Positions 33,523-46,572 are shown, counted from the stretch's first letter. The stretch: DNA of 64,000 bases from Sympetrum striolatum (GCA_947579665.1 CANPUZ010000032.1:620001-684000); one strand, 5' to 3'. Made by a program: numbers and translations. The notes: a model not told the origin generated them from the sequence alone.

Positions 33523-36500
33523 CTGAAAATAGAGTTTACCCTAGTGTAAAATCGGCACAACTAAAGAAATACTGCAATTAAAGTGAGAAAACATAAAAGA
33601 AAATTGGCTTATTCTTCAACATTTTGAAGACATGAATATTTAAGTGACTCTTATCATAAACTTTAGCCATGCTGTGCAAAATTATGTTTTTAACAAAAAG
33701 GCCATTTGTTGAGCTAATGGAGCAAAATACCATATTTATTCTAAAATAATGTGTTATTGAATTACCCTAAAACTAGAGCATCGGAAATTGAAAAATCATT
33801 TGTCTGAAAATCTAAAGCACACCTTAAGACATGCAGCCAAGCCATTTGCAGCACAGTATATGAAATTACTACGCATGCATATGATTCTATATATTTATAT
33901 GAACTGAAAACAAAATGCCAGAGTCTCCAGAGGTTTCCGATGGAGCAAACTTCTTGTGAAGCGATTGCAATGAATTAGGTGAAGAACTTGAAGTTTTCGA
34001 ATAGTGTCGATGGAAGGATAATCTGTTATGATTGAAGAAACTACACAAAGAGGGCGGAAGTATAAAATGTATCCTCGTGAGGATTGGAGAGCCGGTTTAT
34101 TCTGAAATAAAAAGGCTTTTGAAGCCCTGAGGGAATTGCTCCCTTAAGGATAAAGTATTGACGACCGTGAATGCCCATCTCCAGAAAATCCCCAGATATC
34201 CTCTCTCTTCCGATTTTATTAAGAACCTTATCAACTCTTCACGATGGATTGGTCGCTTAAACAAAGATTATTTTAAAATTAGCTCATAATGTTTTCATTC
34301 TAACAAGGCAGGCATTTCACTTATATTTCTGATGGAGGCAAACGACCATGTAGACCGTGACTCAAATAAATATCAACGAAGATACTACGTAATCGATTCC
34401 AAACTAATTATTCAATTTTGAACTTATCGAGTAGCAGAAAAAAGTTTTACTCGTAAGCACACACTTACATAAAATCTGTTATTGGATAATATTTATATCT
34501 CAACCTTCTTATCATTTTTCTGCGAATGCATTCTTCTATTTTAAAATAAAATGATTGAATTACGATTCGATCTCAAAATTAAAATGATCGATTTAGGTTT
34601 AAAATTTAAAAATAGAATTCAGCATTACGCAAGCGAAATTTGTGATACTTTCAAAGCGTATTGGAGAGTCTGATTAGCAGTCAATTAATGAAATTTTAGA
34701 CAAACATAATAAAAAATGAAGAAAGATCCTCTTGCGCCTGCGCACGTTTAAAACTGCTCTAATTCCGTAGGTGCTGCGATCTAGAGGGAAGGACGAAAAA
34801 GAGAGGACAAAAGAAAGCGGAAAGAAAAAGCCTAATGAAAAGGTCGCTTCGCTAACCAAAAAATGCGGAAAAGTAGGGAAATGGTGATCTGGGGAATAAC
34901 GAAGGGTACGAGAAATTGCGGGGAAATCAAGCGGCCAAGAATGCAGCGCGAAATAGGAGCAAATGAACGTGAAAACAATAAAAATGTCGTTATAATAATC
35001 GGAAGTGAAATGCTAAAGAAAGTATGAGAAATGAAATTATGATTGCTGAATGAAATACTTCGAAAAATGTTTCGAAATAGTGTTACCCTGTTTCCTTAGT
35101 AAAATTCGATCTATATACTCGCATCTTTAATGAAAGCAGAGTGGTTTTTAAAAAATAGCGGATTGTAATTAACAAATGTAATCGACACGGACAAAAATAA
35201 GAGTTTCATTAAAAAAAACAACTTGTTACATCCTCAAAATTGGAATTAATCAGACTTGGAAATGCAAAAGGAAATTAAGTTTAACTTTAAAGCTTTAAGT
35301 ATATGCTTATTTCAGTTTTGAAAAACTAAAGTAATGTGCAAAAGATTATCACGTACTTCGAAAGCTGTAACTAGAGAGTTACAAAATGTAATCTCTGCCT
35401 TTTATGATTATCTTATCAATTAATATTTCATGTTTTATTTTTTGCCTTAAAATCTCTGCAAAGTTTCGGAAATAGCCTAAAGTAGGCATTAACCATTAAT
35501 TGAACCTTTTATTTGACTGCGAAAGAGAGAGATTAGAAAATAACCATCCCAAGTAAGTGCACAATTTCGACTGGATAATAAAGGCTTATTTGATCTTCTT
35601 GCAGTAAGAAAATCTTGGCTCTCCTTAATCTTGTTAACTAACTTATTTAAAAGTTATTTCAAATCTGATTTAATTTTGATTTAATACTATTTAAAGAAAA
35701 CCATACAAGAGAACGCTTCCTGTAGGACTAAAATCCATATTTTCGTCAGAGTCCATTCAAATGTAAAGGACTTTTCATGCATTTCAAAACAATGAGAAAT
35801 CGACGCATCTTTGCGCACCGCATCAGTCGCCGTGAATTTGTCTACGACGGAAATCGAAGCTGGAAATTCATTGCGCGTACGAATGGACTCGAGCGATATT
35901 TCTCCAAACGTTCGGACGACAGAACATCTGTATGGAAAATCAGCGTCTGGACGTAATTCATGAGTTAAGTTTTTCTTAATGTTCACGAAACACTTATCCA
36001 CGCGCAATGCTTTCCATTAAACGCGTTATAATGGAAAATAATGAACCTCAATGGAAGTACACTATTTGTATAATAAATGTATCTAAGGAAGCTGATGTAC
36101 AACCGAAGAGCTATCGAATGACCCTATTAAAGAACAATAAAATTAGATCAATCTTTGTTTGAGTCACTTAAAACATTACTGACAGTAGATCATTCAGTAT
36201 CCTTTTTTGGGAAAGATATAAAGCAAAAAAACATTGGCTATTTGACACTGGGTTGACTGGGCACTGAATTTATTTATATAATTAAGTTTCACCTCGAACG
36301 TATTTAACTTCGAGTCAATCTTAAGCGTATTAAATATCTCAACTGATAAGGAGAATGCAGGTGTACAAATGTAAACATCTTTGATGCAATGTGCTATAAT
36401 GTAAATGCTTATATTTTAACTTAGATGCACATAAATGGCAAAGAAAGGAGGGATCTTCAAGATGGCATTCTCTTGATTCATGTTTTGATGCAGTCGTGGA

Positions 36501-39389
36501 AGGAGAGGACTCTTAGAAATTATAAACTGTAAATGTCATACATTTAATCGAATCTCCTCCAATGGCATTCGTCCGGATACAAAGCTTTAGGTGTCGAAGT
36601 TCGTGTTACTATAGTCGTCTCTGTTTTTTGCATTTAATCGTCTAAAGTTAATTCGATATTTTATAATTTAGCATAGAAAAACTTTATTTTCCACAAATCA
36701 AATTATTTTACCTAATCAATCATGTATCCTTTACGTCAAAAAGGATTTGCAGATTAATTTTTGCAAACGCGGGTTGCCAATGCAATGTCTCAAAATTAAG
36801 TTTCGGTTTAGGAATCATATGCAAATAAAGGTAGATAACACTAGTGTGTGTTAACATCCGAAGAGAAATAATAGTAAACTTACTTAATTTTAGAGTTCAG
36901 TTGAAAATATCAAAAGATTCACTGTGTAATATTTTCGGTACCTGACAATATTAATACTATTCTTTAAGAGCAATAAGGAAACATTTCAAGAGAAATGGAA
37001 ACACAGTAAATGCTAAGAATAGAAGACCTTTCTAAACTTGTACAATTCTCCCGAATATACGGATTATATACTAGAATTCTGTTTCTTATCCGAATGCAAA
37101 CGACTTAGAGAAAATATTGCAAATGCTGGTGTAACAACTCTCTTTATAATAAGTCCTTCTATTTTACTTCCTGAGGTGTGATGGAGAATATAATTTTTCA
37201 TTTACTTTTGCTATTTCTTTATCTACTTAAATCCATTTACATTTTAGAAAGTAATACAATAAGGCATTAATATTATCTTTCAGTAGATAATAGTTCTAAT
37301 CAAACATCACCTAATGTATACAAGATAAAGTTTTTAAGAATTTCCACATCGATCAAATGCTGTGTTAAGCCACTTATTTGCTGTGCATATGAACTTATTT
37401 ACGTATTTATTTATATTTATTTTCTTTGAATGATTTGGTTTATAAAATTACTATGCGGATGCGATGGTGATTCAGTAATTATTATTTGAACATAATATAA
37501 AATTTTATCTTTTACATAGAGGTTGTTACTTGGATTTTCTTCATCTTTTTCAATCCCTTTCGAGTGTTTTTATGATTTATTTCTACTATAAAATTGTATG
37601 AGACTTATGTGTTAACGTACTGGTTTATCATTCACTCTAGAATTATTTATAATTTCCAAGTTATAATAATAATATCGTACACTTTATATTATGAAATTAA
37701 ACTCTCTCAAGTGATTTTCACGCCAGAAATTGTTCAATACACAAATAGTTTCGATTTCGAAATTATTATTATTAATTTATTTAATGCTTAAAACAAAAAA
37801 TTTCAATAAAAAATGAAGTTCCAACTTAATTCTTTTAATTTCATGCTTGTCCATTTAACCATTTCATTTGGTTTCTTTAGTCAATCGCCATCTTCTTAGC
37901 TTATACCTGTTTATAGTATTTTTTGTATTTTCTTTTGTCTCTCAATTTTCATTTGGTACACAAATGTATTCCTTTTTCAACGTTTCTGCTATTTCTGCAA
38001 CCAAATAATAAGTTATCTAGATAATTATGTTTTTGTATTAATGGAAGCATAGTAAAGAAATAGATTCTACATTGTTTAATGTCGTGGCTCCATGTTAAGT
38101 AGTAAAGGTTTATAACAAAGTATAAAGGAAGATTGTAGATATATATTAGGAAAAATAAATATTTATTTATTTTCATTAGATTACAAACAGCATAATTATG
38201 AAACTGAAGAAAAACGGATTCGGTTTTGGTGAATACAGTCGAAGTTAATTACGAAAATTTCTAGAAATAATTCCGTGGAGATAAACCGTTAAACGAGCTC
38301 ACTCCATACTCGGGCAATTCGAATGAATTATTCGCTGCCTTTATAAACTTATCTTCGGCAGCCGACGCTTTTTAAAAAGTGTCGGCGCATGTGTACGCTT
38401 CGAGACACACAGCAGTAATAAGGACACCCGTCCGTTACTCTTTTGTTTTACTCTTTTCTGAGGGAACTTTAAAATCTTTGTTGTTCTTAAAGTCTCAGGG
38501 AATCGTTCTAAAAGGCGCGATGCCATTTTTATCAGGAATTTTCCAATTTTTAAAGTCGTTCACCGATTGCGTGTATGTGGGTGTGACTCTTCTGCATCTT
38601 CGAGACTCATTCAGAACATTCGAAACTTCCCTTAAGAAAACTTTGACTTGAAAATAGCTTAGAAATCACAGTTGGCAAATTTAGAGGGGCGGCCCTAAAG
38701 GATTTGAACGATTGAAATAAGCATTTTGTGACGGTGTTTGTGAGTAAGTATCTTTTCACGTGACACCGAATCGAACTAAGGGAAATGAGAAAGCTGGCCA
38801 AAGCGGACTCCCGTGTATGAGTTCCGGTTTCAATTCCAGGTCTCTTTTACAAGTTCGTTTTTCTACATTCTTTTAAATTCATTTAAGTTGTCCATATTTC
38901 ATGGATAACAATTTTCAGTAACAATTGTCCAGTAAATTTTCCTTCAAGATATTGTTAAAATAGCTCAGAAATGCTCCAGGTGTAGAGGCAATATAAAAAC
39001 CACTGACGAATCAACAAACGCATTTCAAAGTAAATCGCTTGTGTTTTGTCTAACCATGACTACCGTACCGTTCTACCACAGCCTCCCGAACACACCTTCA
39101 TTGAAGACGACGGCGACGTCAGCGTAGATCTTTCGATGGATTATTTTGCGTTAAATTTCAGTACGCAGTATTATAACTTAGCTATGAAGCAAAAGATTAT
39201 CGTTTTTTTTAAATCAGCGAACTCTTACTATGTTGGTTGTAATTTCACTCCGAAAATTATAAATCTTTGTTAATGTAAATGTAGAATATAATCAAACGAG
39301 TCAATACAGTCTGGTGTATTCTTGAAACTGACACAGTTTAATTTCACGTCTGAAAATATAAGATATAACCGGAAATGAAATATACTTCA
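33523..39389. other. Long stretch without a recognised gene
   Basis: This is probably partly upstream intron of the minus-strand reductase gene. Minus-strand 35687-36007 (106 codons) and several 60-90-codon frames have no recognisable domains. A purine-rich tract at 34780-34960 explains some open frames. At 38988-39060 a TATAAAA box (~38994) precedes an ATG (39055) that opens only 23 codons; it is a weak promoter candidate. A tRNA-like B box (GGTTTCAATTCC) lies at 38826-38837. Confidence 0.3.
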
Positions 39390-41556
39390 AATTTCATTCT
39401 TTTGTTTAGTTAATTAATCCTGTTTCTCTCTCATGTAGCTACATGTTGACCCAGGTATGTGTACTCCAAGCAAACATCCAGAGGTTTTTCTTTAAGTTTG
39501 ACTGGTTCTTGCACTGCAAAAGCTACATACATTACCTTTGTTTTTGTTAGGTAAACCCTGATTCCTATCTTCTGTCTCGCTGTGTTTAGCTCTTCAAGTG
39601 TTGAAGTTAGATCTTCTGCGTTGGCTGCAAAAAGAACTATATCATCTGCAAAACGGAGGTGACTGATGTACTACCCATTTACTCTTAAGCCCTTCTCTTC
39701 CCAATCAAGGGTTTTAAAAACTTCTTCTAAAACCGCTGTGAACAAGATGGGAGATAGACCGTCACCTTGTCGAACTCCCTTCTCAATACTGAATTCATCG
39801 GTCTCCTCATGCAACATTACAGAAGCTGTGGCATTCTCATAGACACTGCTCAAGAGACGGATGACTCAGAATCTATCCGTCGATTCTTCAGAGCTTTCAG
39901 AGTGGAGGAGGTACTTACCGAGTCGAAGGCCTATTCGTTATCCACAAAGCAGAGGACAAGTGGCATCTTGTACTCATTCGTTCGGTTAATAATTTCCTGT
40001 AGTGTGTGGATGTGGTCCATAGTGCTGAAGCCTTTCCGGAATCCTGCTTATTCTCTAAGATGGGTTGAAAACAAGGTAATATTAAGACGTTCAGCTATTA
40101 TCCTCATGGATCCTCAGACAACTGGAACGAGGCTAATGGGGCGATAGTTCTTCAAATATTTTTGTTTCCTTTCTTGTGCAGGAGGACAATCCTTGCATGG
40201 TTCCATTCCTTAGGAATCATTCCTTGTTTTAGACAATTACCGAATAATTGTGCTAAAACATTAGCAATATCTGTTCCTCCAGCTTTCAGATACCCCGCCA
40301 ACACCCCATCTACTCCTCCTGCTTACCCATTCTTCATCATTACCTCTTCTGGGAGAATTGAGAAGAAATTTTGTGAGCTTTGGCTTTTCTCTTGGTTTCC
40401 CTCTTCGGCATTTCCCATCTTATTGTATAGGTTGCCAAAGTATTCTGCTACAGTCCTCAATAATGTTTGTCTGATATATATTGTTGTGTCATCTCCCTTC
40501 TGTAAGGCTAAAATCGGTTTCTTACCAATTATTAGGCGTCCTCTGGCCCTCTTTATGCTCTTGTTATTTTCTATGGCCTCTTGCACAACCTTATCATTAA
40601 AATTCCTCACATATTCCTTGATTGCTACTCTGATGGCTTTGCAAAGCTCGGCATATTCGATGCTATCTCTTGGAGTGTCTGAATTATTCAGTTCCTTCCG
40701 TTGTTTCATCATTTGTCGGGTTCTATCACTAAACTTCTTACCCTCAGGTTTTCTTGGCATGCTTACTACTTCTTCTGCCGCTTTCTTCACTACTTCCATA
40801 ACTTTGGTTTCGAGTTCTTCCTCCTGAAGTGCCGAGAATCTATTTATTAGTTCCATCTGAAACCCTTTCTTGTTATCTGATAGTTTACTGATATTTATCC
40901 CATCCTTCATGCAAGAAACCAACTTCTTTCGTTCCATTCGGGGGTTAATGTTAATTCTGCATCTAACAATTCTGTGCTCACTTCCAGTGTTGAAGTTATT
41001 CAAAACTTCACAGTTAGTTACAGTATAGAGTCTGTTTACCAATATGTAGTCTATTTCATTTTTTGTTTCATTGTGACCTCTCCGCGTCCACTTCCTAGTA
41101 GGATTTTTCTTAAAGTATGTATTTGTTATATACATATTGGTGCATTCTGCAAACTCTACTAAGCGGTGACCTCGCTCATTTCTCTGGCCCAGTCCGTATT
41201 GTGCTGTGACAGTATCCTCAGCTTCCCACTGGCCTACACGAGAATTAATATCTCCAACAATGACTTTATAGTAGTTGTCCTTGTCAGCGCCGAGAGTTTG
41301 GTATAAGTTTTCAATTTCCTCTTCGCTGCTTGCCGCTGTTGGTGCGTAGACTTGGATGACCTGTACAGAGTAATGCGCATTGATCTTTGGTATGTGTTTA
41401 TAAGTTCTATCTGATACACCTTCGATTTTTATCACATTATCCTTCCATCTCTTGTTGATCAAGAATCCAACGCCTCCATTCCTTCCATCCTTGGTACCCC
41501 TGTAAAAGAATAAATGCCCTTCCTTCAGTGTAAGTAGCTCTTCAGATTTTCTTTTG
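39390..41556 (-). pseudogene. LINE ORF2 remnant: endonuclease plus reverse transcriptase
   Basis: This is the best-preserved retroelement protein here. The endonuclease part starts about 41556 (EELLTLKEGHLFFYRG), is open through 41462-40323 and contains IVGDINSRVG, RKWTRRGHNETKNEIDYILV and SEHRIVRC. These blocks identify an APE-type endonuclease, with the usual SDH changed to SEH. A coiled linker follows. The RT is broken by stops and frameshifts: NHARIVLLHKKGNK, AGFRKGFSTMDHIHTLQEII, GVRQGDGLSPILFTAVL, HLRFADDIVLFAANAEDL (catalytic FADD intact) and EYTYLGQHV. The 5' end of the element is missing, where it abuts a Penelope fragment, and so is the 3' end. It is the arthropod LINE group commonly annotated as craniofacial development protein 2-like (RTE-like, clade not certain). 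Confidence 0.85.
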
Positions 41557-41945
41557 CGATCATATTCGTGTGTGTGTTGCGCGAACTGGACTTGTTTATT
41601 TGATTATATTTGAAATATGCCAAATGCTCTTTAAATCTTGTTTCTATTTTTCTTCTCGTTTGTCCGATGTATACTTTGTCGCAATCTTGGCAAGATATTT
41701 CGTATATGCCTGATTTTTTTAATGTCGGAATTGGGTCTTTCGGGTTATGAAGAAGATTTGATAGTTTATCGTGGTTGAAAAATACTGGTGTGAAGTTAAA
41801 TTTAGAAAATATAAGTTTATTGCTGATCCCAGGTACGTAAGGAATTTTTATGAATTTGTGTTGTTCTTTGTTAGGCGAAATTAGTGCATTGAGTTGAGTA
41901 CTTCCGCACGACGGGTTGTACGCAATCAAGGCTATTTTGAGCTCT
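41556..41945 (-). pseudogene. Penelope-like element fragment with GIY-YIG endonuclease
   Basis: The minus-strand frame 41929-41525 encodes a linker (KFIKIPYVPGISNKL.., FFNHDKLSNLL, LKKS) followed by GIYEISCQDCDKVYIGQTRR and IETRFKEHLAY. The GIY...YIG motif, the Cys pair and the R..EH segment are diagnostic of the C-terminal GIY-YIG endonuclease of Penelope-like elements. The RT upstream is absent. After about 41556 the frame runs into LINE endonuclease sequence, so the last residues of the frame are not PLE. Fragment only, inactive. Confidence 0.8.
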
Positions 41946-42138
41946 TTTAACTCTTAATGATAATCTTAAGAAACTGTTTCAATTTATTAGCTACCCTGGG
42001 ATTGCGGTTGATTTTTCGTTGCACAGTCCGGCGCCATGGAATCCCCAAATCCAGTTTCGCTGTCTTCTTGGCGATGTGAAGAGTCAGCCTCTTTCATGCA
42101 ATATTCTTGCTAAATCATATTTTAAACTCATGTGAAAA

Positions 42139-42520
42139 GAGTTGGTTAATGGTAGTTAAGTGAGGTTTTTAAAGATCCATCCCTAGGCGCCGTTCTTGCT
42201 GCTTTATCACAGTTTTTTTCCCAAGACTCGAGCTCAGAGCTGATAAAGAACGTCGGCTTATCAGCAGGCATCGGGATTTTTCAAACCGAAAGGTAAACAA
42301 AGGCGTGCAGTACGATTTGAAAAGTTATAAACAATTGCAATTTACAACAATTTGATATCTCCGTCGTATCCTTCGTCTCAAGACTAGTACATGCGTCTTT
42401 TGATCTACGCTCTACGATGAAAATTAAGGTGTTCCATGTTTTCTGTAGAAATTATCCGGTGAGTTGTGGCAACGCTGCATTACCAGGAGATCCAGCCGCG
42501 GGGATTTCAAGAATTTGAAT
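42139..42520 (+). repeat. Left arm of a ~385-bp inverted pair
   Basis: From GAGTTGGTTAATGGTAGTTA through CCCTAGGCGCCGTTCTTGC and CCGGTGAGTTGTGGCAACG to CAAGAATTTGAAT, this block is the reverse complement of 49658-50042 with very few differences. It contains an internal hairpin GCTGATAA...TTATCAGC. No protein frame is conserved. It is the left member of an inverted pair 7.1 kb apart. Confidence 0.8.
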
Positions 42521-43764
42521 ATGGCAAATCTCCATTAAATCTAAATAATTACAGTAATTAAAGAGTAAAAAATGCTCCACAAATCAGCAACCATAATTTC
42601 GTAAGGCCCTCGGCGGTATTGTGAAATTCATGTAGCACAAGGATTGCCCTTTAAATTCATGCGGTGAACTATCCTGGTGCTGTCATCGGACGTCCGATGT
42701 TCCTATCGTTATGTTCTTTTGTGGGTATAGGGGGAACCAGACCAAAGAAACTAATATATTTTAGTTTTATTGTGTTATACATGATAATTACACAACTCTT
42801 ACAAATATTTTAGTTTCATTGTGCGATAAAATAAGAGGAAGAAAACTATGTATGCATTTTAAGATCTTTTTTTGCTTCTATTGACAATTTTTTAATCCGC
42901 TTAGCAATAGTGAACTAAGAATTTTTTTCATTTGAAACAAAAGATCATTTTACCCCAGATATCCCGGTTAAATGATAGTGGTACGCGTGAATATAAAATA
43001 TCATCTCTGCTTAAAAAATGCATTTCATGAGGAATATTTTCTTTTATATATTGTATTAAAATCATTTATTAGAAAAATGAGAAAATATAACAAAATGCAC
43101 AGTAAATATAGCTTTATTATATGTTTTTCTTTATATTTTTGTATCATTCTCCGAACTTTAAACAAATAACAAGCGAATTATAAAAATGTAATACGTAAAT
43201 GGCTGAAATAATTTAATTGAGGCATGATAATCCCTTGATGTGTAATCTGAGTATGATTATCTTTTTGAGGGAATGTTTAGTCCCATTATAAATGTGAACA
43301 TAAAAACAGAGCCCCACATTAAATGAATGATGATAAAGGCTATATGAGAATCACTACTTCATGCCTAAAACGCTCACGTATACTAATGCAAAGTTACATA
43401 GCTAAGAACAAAGACTTCTATAACCGTCACTTACATTAGGTCAAGAGATCCAGAAATAACTTTCTCTAGATCTTAATAGGAAGCCACGAAACAAACCGAA
43501 CGTTTTCAGAACAAATTTTACAGCCTACAGTACAGTTTACAGTGAACAGTTTTCAGCCTCATTTCAACACCATCCATCGTTCTCTTATAGAAAACATGTT
43601 TAATCACGAAATTGAGGGTGATCTTTTTTCCCTGGATATAACTATTCCCTGATCTTATCTACCTAATAAGAACGCGTTCACATACACATACTGACATTTG
43701 CATTTTTTACAGCGCCTTGAAAACTTCATCTTGGACATACAATGAAAATTAAGTCGTCACCATT
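42521..43764. other. No recognised gene
   Basis: AT-rich sequence between the left inverted arm and the mariner remnant. One 65-codon frame (42972-43169) has no recognisable family. Confidence 0.35.
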
Positions 43765-44507
43765 TCCGTGAGATTATTTTCTTCAACTTTTGACCTGAAT
43801 TTTTTTAACAACGGGGCATTGATAAACGCAATGCGACTTTTGGCGATAAAGCATCATCAAAAGCCTCTGCATGTTGAAGGAACACGGAAATCCATCGAGG
43901 TTGCGGTTCGCTCAGCGTCGAATTTCATGAAGGTCCACCCAAATCGGCTGTTGTTCCAGAAAACATTGATGCTGCGTCTGCCTGATATTTCACGATCGTC
44001 AAATGACTTATCTTGAAATGTAGGCATCCTTGGGCATAAATGGGACTAGCGTATATTCAACATTAAACGAATGTTAGGCTACCAAAAAATCTATTCATGT
44101 TAAATCCCACATTTTGATAATCGCTCAAAAAATGCTCATATCGTTTGGGCGAAAGAAATGCCTAAGGTAGTATAATAGGGGTGGAATCATGGATCTATGC
44201 TTATGACCGCAAACCGAATTAATGGGTCTTTTAGGATGAATGCCTGTTTTTTTCCAGTAATATTGGACATATAGCAACCTTTCCATTAACGTTACGTCAA
44301 ACGGTCAGTTCTGAATGATACTAGAATACCGTTTTTCTTACCAGAATTCTTCGAAAAATAAAGGAAACTCACCTCAAATGACTCATCACTCCCCACCTGG
44401 AGAATGCGATCCCTCACTAATCGACTAATACAAGAGACTTTCTGAGAACTGAAAAATTCGAATTAATGAGTCATTCACCGTTCAGTGCTGTTTGGCACCT
44501 TATGAAT

Positions 44508-44510
<3 letters not shown>

Positions 44511-44592
<82 letters not shown>
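44511..44592. repeat. (TA)41 microsatellite
   Basis: An uninterrupted 82-bp TA tract inside the mariner remnant, 11 bp from the pogo-like element. It gives an open frame of alternating Ile and Tyr that is meaningless. Confidence 0.95.
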
Positions 44593-44597
<5 letters not shown>

Positions 44598-44603
44598 AAA
44601 GTA

Positions 44604-45717
44604 GGGGAGCGTGGGGTTGCCCCAGTCGGGAGGTAGCCCCGGTAGGCAGTCAGCTGACCGATTCGTTTGTTTTCTAATACTCTGGTCGGTGCTGTTCTTT
44701 TGGAGAGAACTAGAGGAACTAATTGTATGATTCGCATCAGTCCGCCATCATACATTTTTGAGTGATTGCGTTGTGAATTTTCGAGTGGTGGTAAATCTAA
44801 TTTTGGAGAATATTTGTGGCAACGTAAGTACTAATTTTGACTACAATATCATAAATTTTATATTATAATCGAGTATTGTACTTAATAAGCTTTAGTTTAA
44901 TGTATATTACTAGCAAGTTCAATGATTCCGTTTTGATCTCATTTGTCCACCCTTTATTCGAACATTCGTATATGGCACAAGGCGGACCGTCTTTCGTTAA
45001 CAGCGGGTTCTTTCTTTTCCTAGGATAAATGAAAAGTGGAGGAATAAAAATGCCAGAAACACTCATTGCACACATTACAGTTAATAGCTTCCCCTCTCCC
45101 AACTGGTTACAGAGCCAACTTGTTTTTTTCCTTTTGTCGCAAGTATTTTGCCAGGGTCTTGCACGGTTGTTATTCCAGTCTCGTCTGCATTGAAGATTCG
45201 GTCAGGTGTGAACTGGCTTTTTGACAGAGTTGGTTCAAGATTGTCATAAAATTTGGTAACTTCTTCCCTATCAAATCCCGTTATTCGATTTATGCTCGTA
45301 GCTTCGGGCTTACGAACACTTCTTTCCAGAAACCCATACAGCCAATCTTTGCCAGCTATTCGTTCGTTTACAGAAAATCTGCGGGGGATTTCATTTCAAC
45401 TGCGTACTCATATGCTACTCTTCGTACATCAGTTGCAGTAAGACCATAAAAGACATTGGCTAGAGTTTTGATCCTCTCTGCTAATGCCTGTTCTTGCTCA
45501 GTTGTGAATGTTGCATTTCGCCCTAATTACGGTATGTGTAAGGGGTTACATTTAATTTTTTTTAAAGTATTTCTTTTAAAGGAAAAAAATACAATTAATA
45601 TGTATTGTGTATTTATGTATATACTAACCACTAAAAATGTTAAATCAAATAATTTACAGTTTTTATAATAGCTATAAATGAAACCGTTTAACATACCGGC
45701 ATCCCCCCATTCTCCCC
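44604..45717 (-). mobile_element. pogo/Tigger-like DNA transposon, internally deleted
   Basis: The ends GGGGAGCGTGGGG (44604) and CCCCATTCTCCCC (45717) form imperfect terminal inverted repeats, each flanked by the TA target duplication (44602-44603, 45718-45719). The minus strand carries a broken DDE transposase (~45540-44930). It contains [46 protein letters not shown] (first catalytic Asp), TVMCAMSVSGIFIPPLFIYP and GWTNEI. These are diagnostic of the pogo/jerky group. A frameshift lies at ~45375. The N-terminal DNA-binding region and the part with the second and third acidic residues are deleted, so it is non-autonomous. Length 1,114 bp, against 2-3 kb for complete relatives. Confidence 0.85.
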
Positions 45718-45949
45718 TATGAGGTTACCGTTTTTCAACGTCTTAAAAAGCAGTTGATGTTTTCAAAATTAACGTTTTAGAGGTTTCTCTGTGAAAACAG
45801 AAAAGCAGCTTCAAAAATTGGTTCAAGCCCATAAAAAGTTTATTTATCTTAATGAAGAATGTCCTGAACCATCGTAAAGCCATTTTTGATGGATAAGTTC
45901 TCTATTTTATTTCTTTTATAAGGGGTTTATTACTTTTGCAAAATTAAAA

Positions 45950-46205
45950 TAGGAAAAATATTAACGCGTTATTGAGACAAACACCAAAAGAAACGAAATT
46001 GAATAAAGATTTGTATTATATTCGTGCAATATTGCTTACGATTTGAATTCGTGAGAGTATCCGTAAAATAGAATACGAAATTTTGGTGAAAATTCGAGGT
46101 TGTAAACAATTCATCCCCCTGACGACCGATTCCATTGTTGAATCCGAACTCATGCGTTTTCCTTTAAGAATATACGAGGTTTTAGCTGATTGTACAAGAG
46201 GACGA
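45950..46205 (+). repeat. Dispersed repeat family 3, copy 3
   Basis: GAGACAAACACCAAAAGAA, ATTCGAGGTTGTAAACAA, CCCCCTGACGACCGATTCCA and a following TTGTTGAATCC align with 118-300 of the window. The first (B-box) part of the family is missing. Confidence 0.55.
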
Positions 46206-46572
46206 TAGATTACATGCATAACCAGAAATTTTATGTAAAAAGGTAACCGGCAGGTACATAATTACGACCAGAATCGGTTAAGTGCAACGATGGAAGTGCA
46301 ACCATCACAAAAAACCTCTTAACGACCTCTTTTTACCAACTGGAAAAATACGGGAAATATTTTATTTCGTTTCTGCTAAGTATATGTGCATCTGCATTCA
46401 GTTCAGTTAAGGTTCAGTTTCTGCTCTGTCCGCCGTTTGGGCAGGAAGAATTTCCCATTTGCCAGTTGCGCAATGAAGTGTGAAGTTGGTGATTGATACG
46501 TAATTTAATCATAAGCGATAACTGAAATCGTGACGGAGATTCAGCCAAGCAGATAAGATTCCTAAGGGAACG

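Larger units (their letters stand above)
43765..45877 (+). pseudogene. mariner (irritans-like) transposase, split by a pogo-like insertion
   Basis: Decayed mariner transposase in shifting plus-strand frames. Blocks seen: EFHEGPPKSAVVPENIDA (~43920-43975), MTYLE and SLGINGTSVYSTL (HTH, ~44005-44065), IVWAKEMPK (~44145), ESWIYAYDRK (~44190), GHIATFPLTLRQTVSSE (~44270), and FELMSHSPF (~44480). After the pogo element come GYRFS (45723) and AVDVFKINVLEV, NWFK and a terminal stop at 45875-45877. The D,D34D triad is lost: GDES is GVES, DNA is ENA, and PND is LMN. A (TA)n tract (44511-44592) has expanded inside the gene. Deleting 44604-45717 plus one TA restores continuous mariner alignment. Confidence 0.85.

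Noticed and set aside
35687..36007. 106-codon minus-strand frame upstream of the reductase exons
   Set aside because: It was tested as an upstream exon of the diflavin reductase, but no FMN, FAD or NADPH-domain motif is present.
38799..38850. Third tRNA-like unit (GGCCAAAGCGGA ... GGTTTCAATTCC)
   Set aside because: Box-like motifs are present but no cloverleaf or shared SINE body was found; too weak to list.
38988..39273. TATA box followed by a possible first exon
   Set aside because: The ATG in position opens only 23 codons and the longer frame has no ATG near the start; left as a remark only.
44510..44755. 81-codon minus-strand frame ending in alternating Ile and Tyr
   Set aside because: It runs from the pogo terminal region into the (TA)n tract; a microsatellite artefact.
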